From Aquitalea aquatilis (lineage in GTDB: Bacteria > Pseudomonadota > Gammaproteobacteria > Burkholderiales > Chromobacteriaceae), in the NCBI RefSeq assembly GCF_005155025.1, contig NZ_CP039731.1:62001-126000 (forward strand): a stretch of DNA of 64,000 nt, in the 5' to 3' direction. The position numbers and the translations under genes were made by a program. Below the pieces are notes generated by a model. It saw only the letters and a list, made by a program, of their open reading frames with translations, did no database searches and was not told where the DNA came from. How positions within the stretch are numbered: position 1 is the first letter of the stretch; each line of letters starts with the position of its first letter. Shown here one piece after another: positions 29,466 to 38,377 of this stretch.

Positions 29466-31489
29466 CGTCCACCCCCACGGCGCAGCCGTTGCCAGCACAG
29501 CAGCAAGATGAAATAGGCCCCGCACAGCACCGAGGCCAGCATGCCCAGCGGCAGCTGCCGTGGATAGATCAGCACTCGCCCCAGCCAGTCGGCCAGCAAC
29601 AGCAGCGCTGCTCCCAGCAAGGCCGCCAGCAGCAATTGCGCCAGCGGCCGGCGTGCCCCCAGTAGCGCAGCAATATGCGGGGCCAGCAAGCCCAGAAAGG
29701 CCACCGGCCCCAGCACCGCTGTCACCACCGCCGTCAGCAAGGCCACCAGCAGCAGCAAGCCCAGCCGCACTCGTTCCAGCACCAGCCCGCGTCCCTGTGC
29801 CACGCCATCGCCGGTGGACAGCAAGGCCAGCACCCGTTGCGCCGCCAGCGTCAGCATGCCCAGCACCAGCACGGCCAGGCTCAGCCACAGCGCCTGTGTG
29901 CCACTGACCCGGTAACTGGACCCGGCCAGCCAGCCCAGCACGGCAAAGCTGTCCGCCGTCCCCTTGGCCAGCACTGCCTGCACCAGTGCATCCAGCAAGG
30001 CCGCCAGTGCAATGCCGCTCAGCGCCATCATGCCGGGGGCGTAACCCTGTTTGCGCCCCAGCCACAACAGCAGCCCCAGTACCAGCAAGGTGCCGGCCAG
30101 CGCCAGCAGCGGCCCACCCTGCAACAAGGGCTGCCCCAGCCAGCTGGCCGCCAGCAACAGCGCCAGGCTGCCACCGGCCGACAAGCCAAGCAGATCGGGG
30201 CTGGCCAGAGGATTGCGCAATAACCGTTGCAACAGCACCCCGGCTATGGCCAGCCCGGCCCCGGCGCTCAGCGCCACCAGGCTGCGCGGCCAGCGCAAGG
30301 ACCAGAGCAGCGCTTCCGGCCAGCCCAGCACCCAGCGCAGTTGCCCGCCAGCGGGCATCGGGGCCAGACAAACACTCAGCAGGGTCAACAGCAGTAACAG
30401 CGCCACCGCCAGCAGCCAGCCTCCCCTGCCCCAGCGCCGCTGGCCCGCCACCACACTGGGCGGTGCAGCCGCCTGCTGCGCCGGACGCAGATTGCGCCGG
30501 GCCAGCCACAACAAGGCCGGCGCGCCCAACAAGGCAGTAACGGCACCGCTGGGCAGGCTGTCGCCCGCCCACTGACTGAAGGCCAGCGCCAGACAATCGC
30601 TACCCAGCAGGCACAGCGCCCCCAGCAAGGCGCTGGCAGCCAGCTGCACCCGAGGCTGACGTGCGCCCAGCAGGCTGGCCAGATTGGGTGCGACCAGGCC
30701 GATGAAGCCGATCAGCCCCACCGCCGCCACCGACACCGCACTCAGCCACAATGCCGCCAGCAGCAAGAGCAAAATGGTGCTGACGACCACGCCACGGCCA
30801 CGCGCAGCAGCCAGCCCCAGCACCAGCAGGGACAGCGGGCGCGGAGCCAGCCACAGCAACAGCAGGGCCGGGCTCAGCCGTGGCAGCAGCCATAGCGTCC
30901 ACTGCCAGTCGATCTGTGCCAGATCGCCAGCCCCCCAGACAAACAGATTGCGCGCGTACTGGTCGTGCAACAGCACCAGCGCCGTGGCCAACGCGCCCAG
31001 CAGCAGGTTGACCGCCATGCCGCCCAGCACCAGTGGCAAGCCATTCAGCCCTTGCGGCCCGGCCAGCAGCAAGACCAGCCCCAGTGCAAGCATGGCTCCG
31101 CCCAGCGCCGGCCAGGCCGGATGCAGTGCCAGCATGCCGGGCAGACAGATGCTGGCCAGCACCACGCCCAGCCATGCCCCGGCGGACAGGCCCAGCGTCA
31201 TGGGAGATACCAGCCGGTTGCCGGTCAGCTGCTGCAGCACACTGCCGGACAAGCCCAGCGCCGCCCCCACCAGCAGGGCCATTGCCGCACGCGGCAAGGC
31301 CGCATAGTGAAATTGCAGGCCGCTGAAATCGACCGGCTCCTGCCACAACTGCACCCACTGCGCAGCCGGGTTCAGCCCGCCATCCAGCCACAGATGTAAG
31401 GACAACAAGCCCAGCAGGCCGCACAGCGCCAGCGGATAGCGCCAGCCACGCCCGGCGGCAGGTAATAACAAGGTCATGACTGCTTGCAT
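29462..31489 (-). CDS. fhuB: Ferric-hydroxamate ABC permease, fused double-length (FhuB type)
   Basis: 675 aa, about twice the normal FecCD permease length, as in E. coli FhuB. The two halves each contain the ATPase-coupling segment: GLIGFIGLVAPNLASLLGAR near 258-277 and GPVAFLGLLAPHIAALLGAR near 600. About 20 membrane helices. It moves ferric hydroxamate across the inner membrane. The ATG is separated from the fhuC stop by one base. Confidence 0.93.
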   Translation of the reverse strand: MQAVMTLLLPAAGRGWRYPLALCGLLGLLSLHLWLDGGLNPAAQWVQLWQEPVDFSGLQFHYAALPRAAMALLVGAALGLSGSVLQQLTGNRLVSPMTLGLSAGAWLGVVLASICLPGMLALHPAWPALGGAMLALGLVLLLAGPQGLNGLPLVLGGMAVNLLLGALATALVLLHDQYARNLFVWGAGDLAQIDWQWTLWLLPRLSPALLLLWLAPRPLSLLVLGLAAARGRGVVVSTILLLLLAALWLSAVSVAAVGLIGFIGLVAPNLASLLGARQPRVQLAASALLGALCLLGSDCLALAFSQWAGDSLPSGAVTALLGAPALLWLARRNLRPAQQAAAPPSVVAGQRRWGRGGWLLAVALLLLLTLLSVCLAPMPAGGQLRWVLGWPEALLWSLRWPRSLVALSAGAGLAIAGVLLQRLLRNPLASPDLLGLSAGGSLALLLAASWLGQPLLQGGPLLALAGTLLVLGLLLWLGRKQGYAPGMMALSGIALAALLDALVQAVLAKGTADSFAVLGWLAGSSYRVSGTQALWLSLAVLVLGMLTLAAQRVLALLSTGDGVAQGRGLVLERVRLGLLLLVALLTAVVTAVLGPVAFLGLLAPHIAALLGARRPLAQLLLAALLGAALLLLADWLGRVLIYPRQLPLGMLASVLCGAYFILLLCWQRLRRGGGR

Positions 31490-31490
31490 C

Positions 31491-32258
31491 TCAGGCCACC
31501 ACCGCTACCGGACAGGGCTGGCCGGCTTGCGGCAGCAACTGGATATCCACCCCGTACAGCCCGGACAGGCGCGGCGAGTGCAGCAGCTCCAGCGGTGAGC
31601 CATCGAAATACAGCCGTCCTTGCTGCAAGGCCACGATGCGGTCGGCATGGCGTGCCGCCAGATTGATGTCGTGCAGCACCACCACCACGCCACGACCGCT
31701 GTCGCGGTTAAGCTGCCGCAGCAGGCCCATCAGCTGGTATTGGTGCGCCAGGTCCAGCGCCGAAGTCGGTTCGTCCAGCAGCAACAGCGGCGACTGCTGC
31801 GCCAGCAGCATGGCGATCCAGGCGCGCTGGCGTTCGCCGCCGGACAATAGCTCGGCCTCATGTGCGGCATGCTGCGTCACGTCGGCAGCGCGCATGGCCT
31901 CGGCCACGATGGCACTGTCTGCTGCGCTCCAGCGGCCAAAAGCGCCCTGCCAGGGATAGCGCCCCAGCCCCACCAGCTCGGCCACGGTCAGGCCAGCCAC
32001 CTCTGGCAGGCGCTGCGGCAAATAAGCCACGGCACGGGCAAACTGCCGCGCCGACAGCCGGTTCAGCGGCTGGCCGTCCAGTTGCAACTGTCCCTGGTCC
32101 GGCTGCAACTGGCGCGCCAGCAGATTCATCAAGGTGGATTTGCCCGAGCCGTTATGCCCCAGGATGACGGTGAAAGCCTGGCCATCCAGCTGCAAGGCCG
32201 GCAGTTGCAATACGGTACGGCCTTGCCGCTCCACACGGATATCACGCAGGGTCAGCAT
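31491..32258 (-). CDS. fhuC: Ferric-siderophore ABC transporter ATPase (FhuC type)
   Basis: 255 aa. Walker A GHNGSGKST, signature LLSGGERQRAWIAMLLAQ, Walker B LLLLDEPTSALD and switch His LHDINLAARHAD, plus the FhuC/FepC hallmark LPQRLPEVAGLTVAELVGLG. Start overlaps the end of fhuF by 17 bp. Confidence 0.93.
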   Translation of the reverse strand: MLTLRDIRVERQGRTVLQLPALQLDGQAFTVILGHNGSGKSTLMNLLARQLQPDQGQLQLDGQPLNRLSARQFARAVAYLPQRLPEVAGLTVAELVGLGRYPWQGAFGRWSAADSAIVAEAMRAADVTQHAAHEAELLSGGERQRAWIAMLLAQQSPLLLLDEPTSALDLAHQYQLMGLLRQLNRDSGRGVVVVLHDINLAARHADRIVALQQGRLYFDGSPLELLHSPRLSGLYGVDIQLLPQAGQPCPVAVVA

Positions 32259-33024
32259 GCTGCGCCCACTCCTTTCTCAGCAGCGCCACACGCGCTGCTG
32301 CTTGCAATTTCGGGCAGCTGCTGCACAGCGCACCATCGCAGCGGCGGAAATGCTGGCAGCAGGCACGCCGCGCCAGTGCCAGCCGCTCGCCGCCGTTTTC
32401 CAGTGTTACCGGCCACACACCGCTAGCCTGTGGCAAATCCAGTGCGGCCAGCCATTGCCCGGTCAATTGTTTGATGGCCGCGTTGTCGCGCGCCGGTTGC
32501 AGCCGCTGCACCAGCAGCAAGGCCGCCACCACGCAATCGGCCAGCAGGCGGCCAGCCAGCTTGGCATGCAAGGGCTGTTGCGCAGCCAGCTGTGGCAGCA
32601 CGCTAGCGGCGATGACGCTCAGTTGCGCGGCCGCCGGCTGGCGCAAACTGGCGGCCGAGCCATGGCGCAGCGGCTGCGCCGGCAGGGAAAAACCGGCCAC
32701 CATGCCGGGCAGCAGGCCTTGCTGCATGGCCGTCCAGTCCGGCAGGGCTGCCGCCAGTTCCACCCCCAGCACCGTGGCATAGGTGGGCTGCCACAACAGC
32801 AGGCTCCAGCTACGGCAACCCCAGTAATGCGGGCCGGCTTCCGGATGCCGGCTGCGCAAATGCTGCAGCAGCTGGCCAATCGCCGGGCCGGCCGCCGCTA
32901 GGGCAAACTCGTCGGCAGCGGCCTCGCCTATGCGGCCATCCAGACCGGGCAGCGCCTGGGCCAGCTGCGCTAGCAGCTGCTCCAGCGCACTGCCCTCGCC
33001 TGCGGCGGTAGCATCAAACGGCAT
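32242..33024 (-). CDS. fhuF: Siderophore-iron reductase (FhuF type)
   Basis: 260 aa from the ATG at 33024, which overlaps the end of the NIS synthetase by 11 bp. The C-terminus has the FhuF Cys pattern C-C-x10-C-x2-C (ACCQHFRRCDGALCSSC), which binds an unusual [2Fe-2S] cluster. Family members reduce ferric hydroxamates in the cytoplasm to release iron. Eleven additional codons upstream are open but unlikely. Confidence 0.9.
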   Translation of the reverse strand: MPFDATAAGEGSALEQLLAQLAQALPGLDGRIGEAAADEFALAAAGPAIGQLLQHLRSRHPEAGPHYWGCRSWSLLLWQPTYATVLGVELAAALPDWTAMQQGLLPGMVAGFSLPAQPLRHGSAASLRQPAAAQLSVIAASVLPQLAAQQPLHAKLAGRLLADCVVAALLLVQRLQPARDNAAIKQLTGQWLAALDLPQASGVWPVTLENGGERLALARRACCQHFRRCDGALCSSCPKLQAAARVALLRKEWAQHADPA

Positions 33025-34822
33025 GGCCGGCCAGTGGATTGCGCAGGGTGCCGGCAAACTTCAGATTGCCAGCCGGATTGGCCAGATCCAGCATCTGCTG
33101 GTTATTGCCCAGCTGCAGGCGATTCAGGCATGAGCGGGCAAACTCCGGCACGAACAGGTCGTAGCGGGCAAAGCGCTCGGCCAATTGCGGGAATTGCTGT
33201 TGATAGCCCTGTATGCACCCGGCCACCTCCTGCCAGAACGCCTGCTCCGGCAAGCCGCAGTGTTCGTCCAGAATGGCCGCCAGATAGCGGAAGAAGCCAT
33301 CGAACACATCGGTAAACAGCGCCAGCAGCTTCATCTCTTCCGGCACCTTCACCGCCAGCCGCGCCACGGCGGGTGGCAGCGCGGCATCCGGGTTCAGGAT
33401 GGCGGCTTCCTCGGCGATGTCCTTCATGATGGCGCGCTGCGGGATATTGTTTTCCAGCTGCAGAATGAGGTTTTCCCCATGCGGCATGAACACCAGTTCG
33501 TGGGCATAGAAGCAGTGCAGCAGCGGGGCCAGATAGGCTTGCAGATAGCGGGCCACCCAGCTGCGCGCATCCAGGCCGGAGCTGTGGATCAACGCCGCCA
33601 GCAAGGATTCTCCGGCGGCATCGATGTGCAGCAGCGAGGCCATGGTCATCAGCCGCTTGCCCGGCCCCAGCAGCGAGGCCGGGCTTTCGCGCCACAGCGC
33701 CGACAACATCTTCTTGTACGGCGAATCCTTGCTGATGCCGCCATCGAAATAGGGATTGCGAAAACCGATGGAAGCCACTTCGCGCAGGATGGCAAAGCCC
33801 CGCTGTTGCAGGTAGGCGTCGCTGTCCACCAGTTGGCGGATCCAGTCGTTGATCGCCGGGGTAGCCAGCATGTAATAAGGCGACAGCCCGCGCATGAAGC
33901 CCATATTGAGAATGGACAGCGCGGTTTTCACATAGCGGCGCTCCGGGCGGCTGATGTTGTAGAAAGTGCGGATGGACTGCTGCGCCAGATAGGCATCCTC
34001 GCCATAGCCCAGGCACACGATGTGGCGCTCTGCCACTTCCGGCGCAAAAGACATGGCCAGCTTGTTAAACCACTGCCAGGGGTGGGCCGGCATCAGCAGG
34101 TAGTCATCCATATCCAGTTGCTGTGCGGCCAGCTGCCGGGTAAAGCCGGCCAGTGCTTCGCTGCCCAGCTCTTCTTGCAACAGGCGCTGGTAGTCCAGGT
34201 CGGCCGCGCACGAGAAGGTGGCGCGCGACTTGTGCACCGCCAGCCAGATCAGCCGCTGTGGCGCGGCCGCTTCCGGCGCATGGCGCGGATAGTCCACCGC
34301 ATCAAAACCGATGCGGCCATTATTGGCGACAAAGCCGGGGTGGCCCTCCATCATGCTGGTTTCCACCGACTGGAAATCGGCGCGGGTCAGCTCGTCGGCC
34401 GTCAGCCCGCCAGCGGCATGCTTGTAGGCACTGCCATACAGGGTGCTGCTGATCTCTTCCAGATACACCGGCATCATGTCGTCGCCAATGCCCAGCGGAA
34501 CTTTGAATTCGATGATGAAGGCCAGCGCATCCAGCGCGGCCGGCGCACCGTGCAGGCTGCGATTGAGCGAGTCGGCATCGATCAGCCAGTGCTCCAGTGC
34601 CAGCAGCCGGGCGCGGAAGCGGTACTCGCCGCTGCCATCCGGGATGGGCAGGCGGTATTCGCCCCAGTCGCCCTGCTGCTGTTGCAACTGGGGTGCCAGC
34701 AACAGCTCGTGGGAGAACTCGGCAATGGCCTTGCGCAGCAGCAGGCGGTTGACCTTGGCCCAGATGGCCGGCTGCAGATGTTGAACCAGTTGTTGCGGGT
34801 GTTGATGGCTAGGCGTTTGCAT
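33014..34822 (-). CDS. NIS siderophore synthetase, type C (AlcC/DesD-like)
   Basis: 602 aa IucA/IucC-family ligase. Type C hallmarks are EGHPGFVANNGRIGFD, the ATP-contact MPAHPWQW segment and KTALSILNMGFMRGLSP. FhuF-like carboxyl-terminal helices follow. These enzymes adenylate a succinyl or acyl hydroxamate and condense it, often cyclising two or three units (alcaligin, bisucaberin, putrebactin, desferrioxamine E). The adjacent N-hydroxylase, acyltransferase and exporter support a hydroxamate product. The diamine (putrescine, cadaverine) cannot be told from the sequence; no decarboxylase gene is present. Confidence 0.92.
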   Translation of the reverse strand: MQTPSHQHPQQLVQHLQPAIWAKVNRLLLRKAIAEFSHELLLAPQLQQQQGDWGEYRLPIPDGSGEYRFRARLLALEHWLIDADSLNRSLHGAPAALDALAFIIEFKVPLGIGDDMMPVYLEEISSTLYGSAYKHAAGGLTADELTRADFQSVETSMMEGHPGFVANNGRIGFDAVDYPRHAPEAAAPQRLIWLAVHKSRATFSCAADLDYQRLLQEELGSEALAGFTRQLAAQQLDMDDYLLMPAHPWQWFNKLAMSFAPEVAERHIVCLGYGEDAYLAQQSIRTFYNISRPERRYVKTALSILNMGFMRGLSPYYMLATPAINDWIRQLVDSDAYLQQRGFAILREVASIGFRNPYFDGGISKDSPYKKMLSALWRESPASLLGPGKRLMTMASLLHIDAAGESLLAALIHSSGLDARSWVARYLQAYLAPLLHCFYAHELVFMPHGENLILQLENNIPQRAIMKDIAEEAAILNPDAALPPAVARLAVKVPEEMKLLALFTDVFDGFFRYLAAILDEHCGLPEQAFWQEVAGCIQGYQQQFPQLAERFARYDLFVPEFARSCLNRLQLGNNQQMLDLANPAGNLKFAGTLRNPLAGHAV

Positions 34823-34881
34823 GGTGTTCCTTGCGTGACGGCCGCGCAGCCCGCAGGCGCGGCGGCCGGAATAATGGGCGA

Positions 34882-35478
34882 TCAGACGGCACAAGCGGGC
34901 TGGGCGGCCGCGCAGGCCGCCGCAAACTGCGCCCGGCTGCAAAAAGCCAGCGCAGCGCGCTTGTGCGGCAGCTGGATCTCGCCCTGATAGATAAAGCCGG
35001 CATGGCGGTTGAGGCGGTGGATCTTGTCATTGCGCACATCCGGCTCCACCACCACCCGCGCCACGACCGGATCGGCAAACAGCGCAGCCAGCACGGTGTG
35101 CATCACCGCCCGGCTGAAACCGCTGCGCGGCTGCAAAGGTGGCGCCAGCAGCAGATGCATGCCGATATCGCCGGGCTGCACCGGGTAGTGCTGGCCCAGC
35201 ACGTCGTGCGCCGGGTCGTAACGCTCCATCAGGAAGGCCGGCACACCGTCCAGCTGGCCCAGCAATGCTTGGGCATGGCCGCTGGCCTGCAACTGGGCAT
35301 AGGCGGCACTCACCGCAGCCAGATCGCACTGCTGCATGCCCCAGTAACGGGCGTAATCACGGCGCACCCAGTCGTGCAGCAGGGCCATGTCCTGCGGCAC
35401 CCGCAGCGGATAAAGGCTGAACTCACCCATGCCGGCAAGCTGATGGGAAAACAGCGGAGCAAGGTCAAGCGTGCTCAT
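34882..35478 (-). CDS. Hydroxylamine N-acyltransferase for siderophore synthesis (IucB/AlcB-like)
   Basis: 198 aa GNAT-fold acyltransferase. Motifs DIGMHLLLAPP and RVVVEPDVRNDKIHRLNRHAGF are typical of AlcB/DesC/RhbD enzymes, which transfer succinyl or acetyl groups to N-hydroxydiamines. Start ATG overlaps the exporter stop (ATGA). Confidence 0.9.
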   Translation of the reverse strand: MSTLDLAPLFSHQLAGMGEFSLYPLRVPQDMALLHDWVRRDYARYWGMQQCDLAAVSAAYAQLQASGHAQALLGQLDGVPAFLMERYDPAHDVLGQHYPVQPGDIGMHLLLAPPLQPRSGFSRAVMHTVLAALFADPVVARVVVEPDVRNDKIHRLNRHAGFIYQGEIQLPHKRAALAFCSRAQFAAACAAAQPACAV

Positions 35479-36653
35479 GAGCAAACTCCTTGGGAAAGTG
35501 GTGGCCGTACGCCGGGCAATAACAGCGGATAGGCCAGCAGGCAGAGCAGCAGCCCCAGCGCCGCCGCCACAAAGGGCGCGGCCAGGCCATAGCTGGCCAC
35601 CAGCGCGCCGGCAGCACTGGACGACAGCAGCACGCCCAGGTTCTGGCACAGATTGATGCGGCTGTAGTCACGGGCGTAATGCGCCGGGGTGCTCAGGCGG
35701 AACAGCTGCAAATCCAGCCGCACCGTCAGCTGGAACAAAGCCCAACCGAACAGGCAGCGCCCCAGCAACAGCAGCGGCAGCTGTGGCAGCGCTTGCAGCA
35801 GCAAGCCGCCCACCCCCAACAGCAGCAGGCTGCTGGTACTGCCAGCCGGTGGCTGGGCGCGCCGCTGCCGGCGCTGGTTGTGCCACAGGCCCAGCAAGGC
35901 CAGCAGCGCCGGCAAGGCAAACACCGCCGCTGCCAGCGTGCTGTTGTCCAGCCCGCTCTGCTGCTGCCAGTACAGGGCAAAGAAGCCGCGCACCAGATAG
36001 GCGCTGCAATAAAACAGCAGCATCAGCACACCCAGCCGCCACAGACCGCCAGCCGCCACGGGCTGGTGCTCGCCCGCGCTGCTGGCTGGCGCAGCAGCCG
36101 GTGGCAAGGCGGGTAGCGGTGTGCGCAACAGCCACAGGCACAAACCCATCTGCGCCAGATCAGCCAGCGCCATCAGCAAGAAGGCATGGCGGGCCGGCAA
36201 CAGGCCGAGCAAGACGCCGCCCAGCAAGGCACCGGCGATGCCGCCAAAATGCACGATCACCGACAGCAGGCCGATCAGCCCGGCATGCTCCTGCGGCGCG
36301 GCCTGGCTCATCAGCCGCGGGTAGATCAGCAGATAGCTGGATTTGCAGCCCACCATGGCCAGCGAAGCCAGCCAGAACAGCAGCATGCTGTCGGCGGCAT
36401 AGCAGGCTACACACAGCAGCGCCGCCGCCAGCTGGGTAAACGGCAGCAGCCGCAGCAACTCCACCCGCCGCGCCAGCCGCGCCCACAGCGGCAGCGCCAG
36501 CATCACCACCAGGCACAGCGCGGCCAGATAGTTGCCCACCAGCCGCGCATCCTCCACGCCAAAGCGGCTGGCGAAGTACTGCGGGTAGAACGGCAGCAAT
36601 ACCGCATCCCCCACCACCGCCAGCGTGCTGAGCGTCAGCAAGGCCCGCCTCAT
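35475..36653 (-). CDS. MFS transporter, probable siderophore exporter (AlcS-like)
   Basis: 392 aa, about 12 membrane segments, opening with MRRALLTLSTLAVVGDAVLLPFYPQYF and containing LRGFFALYWQQQSGLDNS. It lies between the N-hydroxylase and acyltransferase genes with 4-bp overlaps on both sides, so it is almost surely part of the pathway; secretion of the finished siderophore is the most likely role (as AlcS in Bordetella). Confidence 0.82.
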   Translation of the reverse strand: MRRALLTLSTLAVVGDAVLLPFYPQYFASRFGVEDARLVGNYLAALCLVVMLALPLWARLARRVELLRLLPFTQLAAALLCVACYAADSMLLFWLASLAMVGCKSSYLLIYPRLMSQAAPQEHAGLIGLLSVIVHFGGIAGALLGGVLLGLLPARHAFLLMALADLAQMGLCLWLLRTPLPALPPAAAPASSAGEHQPVAAGGLWRLGVLMLLFYCSAYLVRGFFALYWQQQSGLDNSTLAAAVFALPALLALLGLWHNQRRQRRAQPPAGSTSSLLLLGVGGLLLQALPQLPLLLLGRCLFGWALFQLTVRLDLQLFRLSTPAHYARDYSRINLCQNLGVLLSSSAAGALVASYGLAAPFVAAALGLLLCLLAYPLLLPGVRPPLSQGVCS

Positions 36654-37969
36654 GCGCTGAGTCTTGCCGGATCAGGCAGGCTGTCCGGCGCGGTGAATTG
36701 CTGGAAGGCGATGCGCTGCTCCACCGGGTAATGCTCCACCCCGCTGATGCTGCGGATCAGCCGCGCATTGCGATAGCAAGCCATGCCCAGATCCGGTGAC
36801 GACAGGCCGTGGGTGTGCAGCTCGGCGTTTTGCACGAACAGGCGATGCTCGGCATCGATGCTGTAATCGCGCGCTACCGCAAAGCGGCCACGTTCGTCAC
36901 GGCGGATACGCCCGGCAATGGGCGCGAGGAAAGACGGCTGGCGGTAGCCATAGCCGGTCGCCAACACCAGCCCGGCCGTTTGCAGACTGAAGCTCTTTTG
37001 CTGCTCCAGCTGCTGCAGCTCCAGCTGGAAATGCCCTTGTACCTTGTCGTAGCGGCAGTCGGTGAGTGCGGTATTGGCCAGCAGCAGGGTGGACGGTGCG
37101 CCGTTCAGGTGCTTGCGGTACAGCAACTCGTGGATGTCGTTGATCAGGCTGGCATTGATGCCCTTGAACAGGCCTTTTTGCTGCTGCAACAAGGTATCGC
37201 GCTGCGGCAGCGGCAACTGGTGGAAATAGTCCACGTACTCGGGCGAAGTCAGCTCCAGCGTCAGCCGGGTGTACTCCAGCGGGAAGAAACGCGGCGAGCG
37301 GGTCAGCCAGTTCAGCTGGTAGCCGTAGCGGTCGATGTCCTGCAGCAGGTCGTAGTAAATCTCTGCCGCGCTCTGGCCGCTGCCGATGATGGTGATGGAC
37401 GACTGGCGCTGCAGTGCCGCCTTGTCGGCCAGATAGCTGGCCGAGTGGCTGGCTTGCCGCGCTACCGACTGGCAGCACTCCGGCCACAAGGGCAGGCTGC
37501 CGGTACCCAGCACCAGGTGGCGGGCGCGATACAGCTCCAGCTCGCCACTGGCCAGGTTCTGGCAATACACCTGGTAGAGGCTGTTGATCTCGTCGTACTC
37601 CACCCGCTCTACCTGGCGCTGCCAGCGCAGGCTGTCCAGCTGGGCACACACCCACTGGCAGTACTGGTTGTACTCCTGACGCAGCATGAAGAAATCTTCG
37701 CGAATGTAAAAAGCGTAAATCCGCCCGCTGCTTTTCAGGTAGTTGAGAAAACTGAAACGGCTGGTGGGATCGGCCAGTGTCACCAGATCTGCCAGAAACG
37801 GCGTTTGCAGGGTGGCGTTTTCCAGCAACATGCCCGGATGCCAGTCAAAACCGGTCGCCTGGTCGAGAAACACACCGTCCAGCCCATCCAGCGGCTGGGT
37901 CAGGCAGGCCAGGCCCAGATTGAAGGGGCCGATGCCGATGGCCACGAAGTCATGGATCTTGCCGTTCAT
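36650..37969 (-). CDS. Lysine/ornithine/diamine N-hydroxylase (IucD/AlcA-like)
   Basis: 439 aa flavin-dependent N-monooxygenase. FAD site AIGIGPFNLGLACL (about 11-24), NADPH site IIGSGQSAAEIYYDLL, and the family signature LATGYGYRQPSFL near the C-terminus. It makes the N-hydroxyl group that becomes the hydroxamate. It is the first gene of the eight-gene operon, whose promoter lies about 260 bp upstream. Confidence 0.92.
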   Translation of the reverse strand: MNGKIHDFVAIGIGPFNLGLACLTQPLDGLDGVFLDQATGFDWHPGMLLENATLQTPFLADLVTLADPTSRFSFLNYLKSSGRIYAFYIREDFFMLRQEYNQYCQWVCAQLDSLRWQRQVERVEYDEINSLYQVYCQNLASGELELYRARHLVLGTGSLPLWPECCQSVARQASHSASYLADKAALQRQSSITIIGSGQSAAEIYYDLLQDIDRYGYQLNWLTRSPRFFPLEYTRLTLELTSPEYVDYFHQLPLPQRDTLLQQQKGLFKGINASLINDIHELLYRKHLNGAPSTLLLANTALTDCRYDKVQGHFQLELQQLEQQKSFSLQTAGLVLATGYGYRQPSFLAPIAGRIRRDERGRFAVARDYSIDAEHRLFVQNAELHTHGLSSPDLGMACYRNARLIRSISGVEHYPVEQRIAFQQFTAPDSLPDPARLSA

Positions 37970-38231
37970 CGGTCCATCCTCCGCCGCGTGGCGTTACTTG
38001 CTGCTTGCAGGACAAAAGTAAGGTTCATTCGGGTCGCTCTCCGTTTGCTGGTCATGCCAGCGGGTGGGAGGCCGGCCACGGCCGCACTGCATGGAGGCCG
38101 CTTGCCGGTCAGGGCTGGCGCAGCGGGCAACACAGGCCCGTGACGCCGCTACAGGACAGACCACGCCCGTCACGGCTGACGACTCGCTGGTGCTTGCTCA
38201 TGAATCCCACTCCCGAATCAGAATTTTCACA

Positions 38232-38260
38232 ATCATATTGCGAATGATAACGATTATCAA
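38232..38260 (-). promoter_or_regulatory. Promoter of the siderophore operon
   Basis: Minus strand: -35 TTGATA (38260-38255), 17-bp spacer, -10 TATGAT (38237-38232); 10 of 12 consensus positions. The Fur box covers the -35 and spacer. Confidence 0.65.
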
Positions 38261-38266
38261 TAGCAT
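38238..38266 (+). promoter_or_regulatory. Promoter of the TonB-receptor gene
   Basis: Plus strand: -35 TTGCGA (38238-38243), 17-bp spacer, -10 TAGCAT (38261-38266); 8 of 12 consensus positions. It overlaps the divergent promoter and shares the Fur box. Confidence 0.45.
38242..38260. promoter_or_regulatory. Fur box
   Basis: GAATGATAACGATTATCAA closely matches the classical 19-bp Fur consensus GATAATGATAATCATTATC (inverted ATGATAA/TTATCA core). Position within two divergent promoters predicts iron-dependent repression in both directions. Confidence 0.88.
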
Positions 38267-38377
38267 TATTGCATCAGCCTGCCATCCTGCCCAAGCACGA
38301 GGCATGGCCGATGCCGCCATGACACAAGCCCGGCAGGGGCCGGGCGCGGCAAGCAAGAAAATCAAGGACGATGCGTG

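Larger units (their letters stand above)
37970..38377. other. Divergent Fur-controlled intergenic region
   Basis: 408 bp between the siderophore operon and the receptor gene. It contains the Fur box and two overlapping promoters. The left 250 bp (leader of the minus operon) show no gene or obvious riboswitch. Confidence 0.6.

Noticed and set aside
28518-30596. 692-codon minus frame covering fhuD and half of fhuB
   Set aside because: Only the part from 29465 encodes FhuD with a signal peptide; the rest is the wrong frame of fhuB.
38371-38377. Earlier ATG/GTG starts for the TonB receptor
   Set aside because: ATG 38371 is in another frame and GTG 38375 adds one residue with worse spacing to AAGGA.
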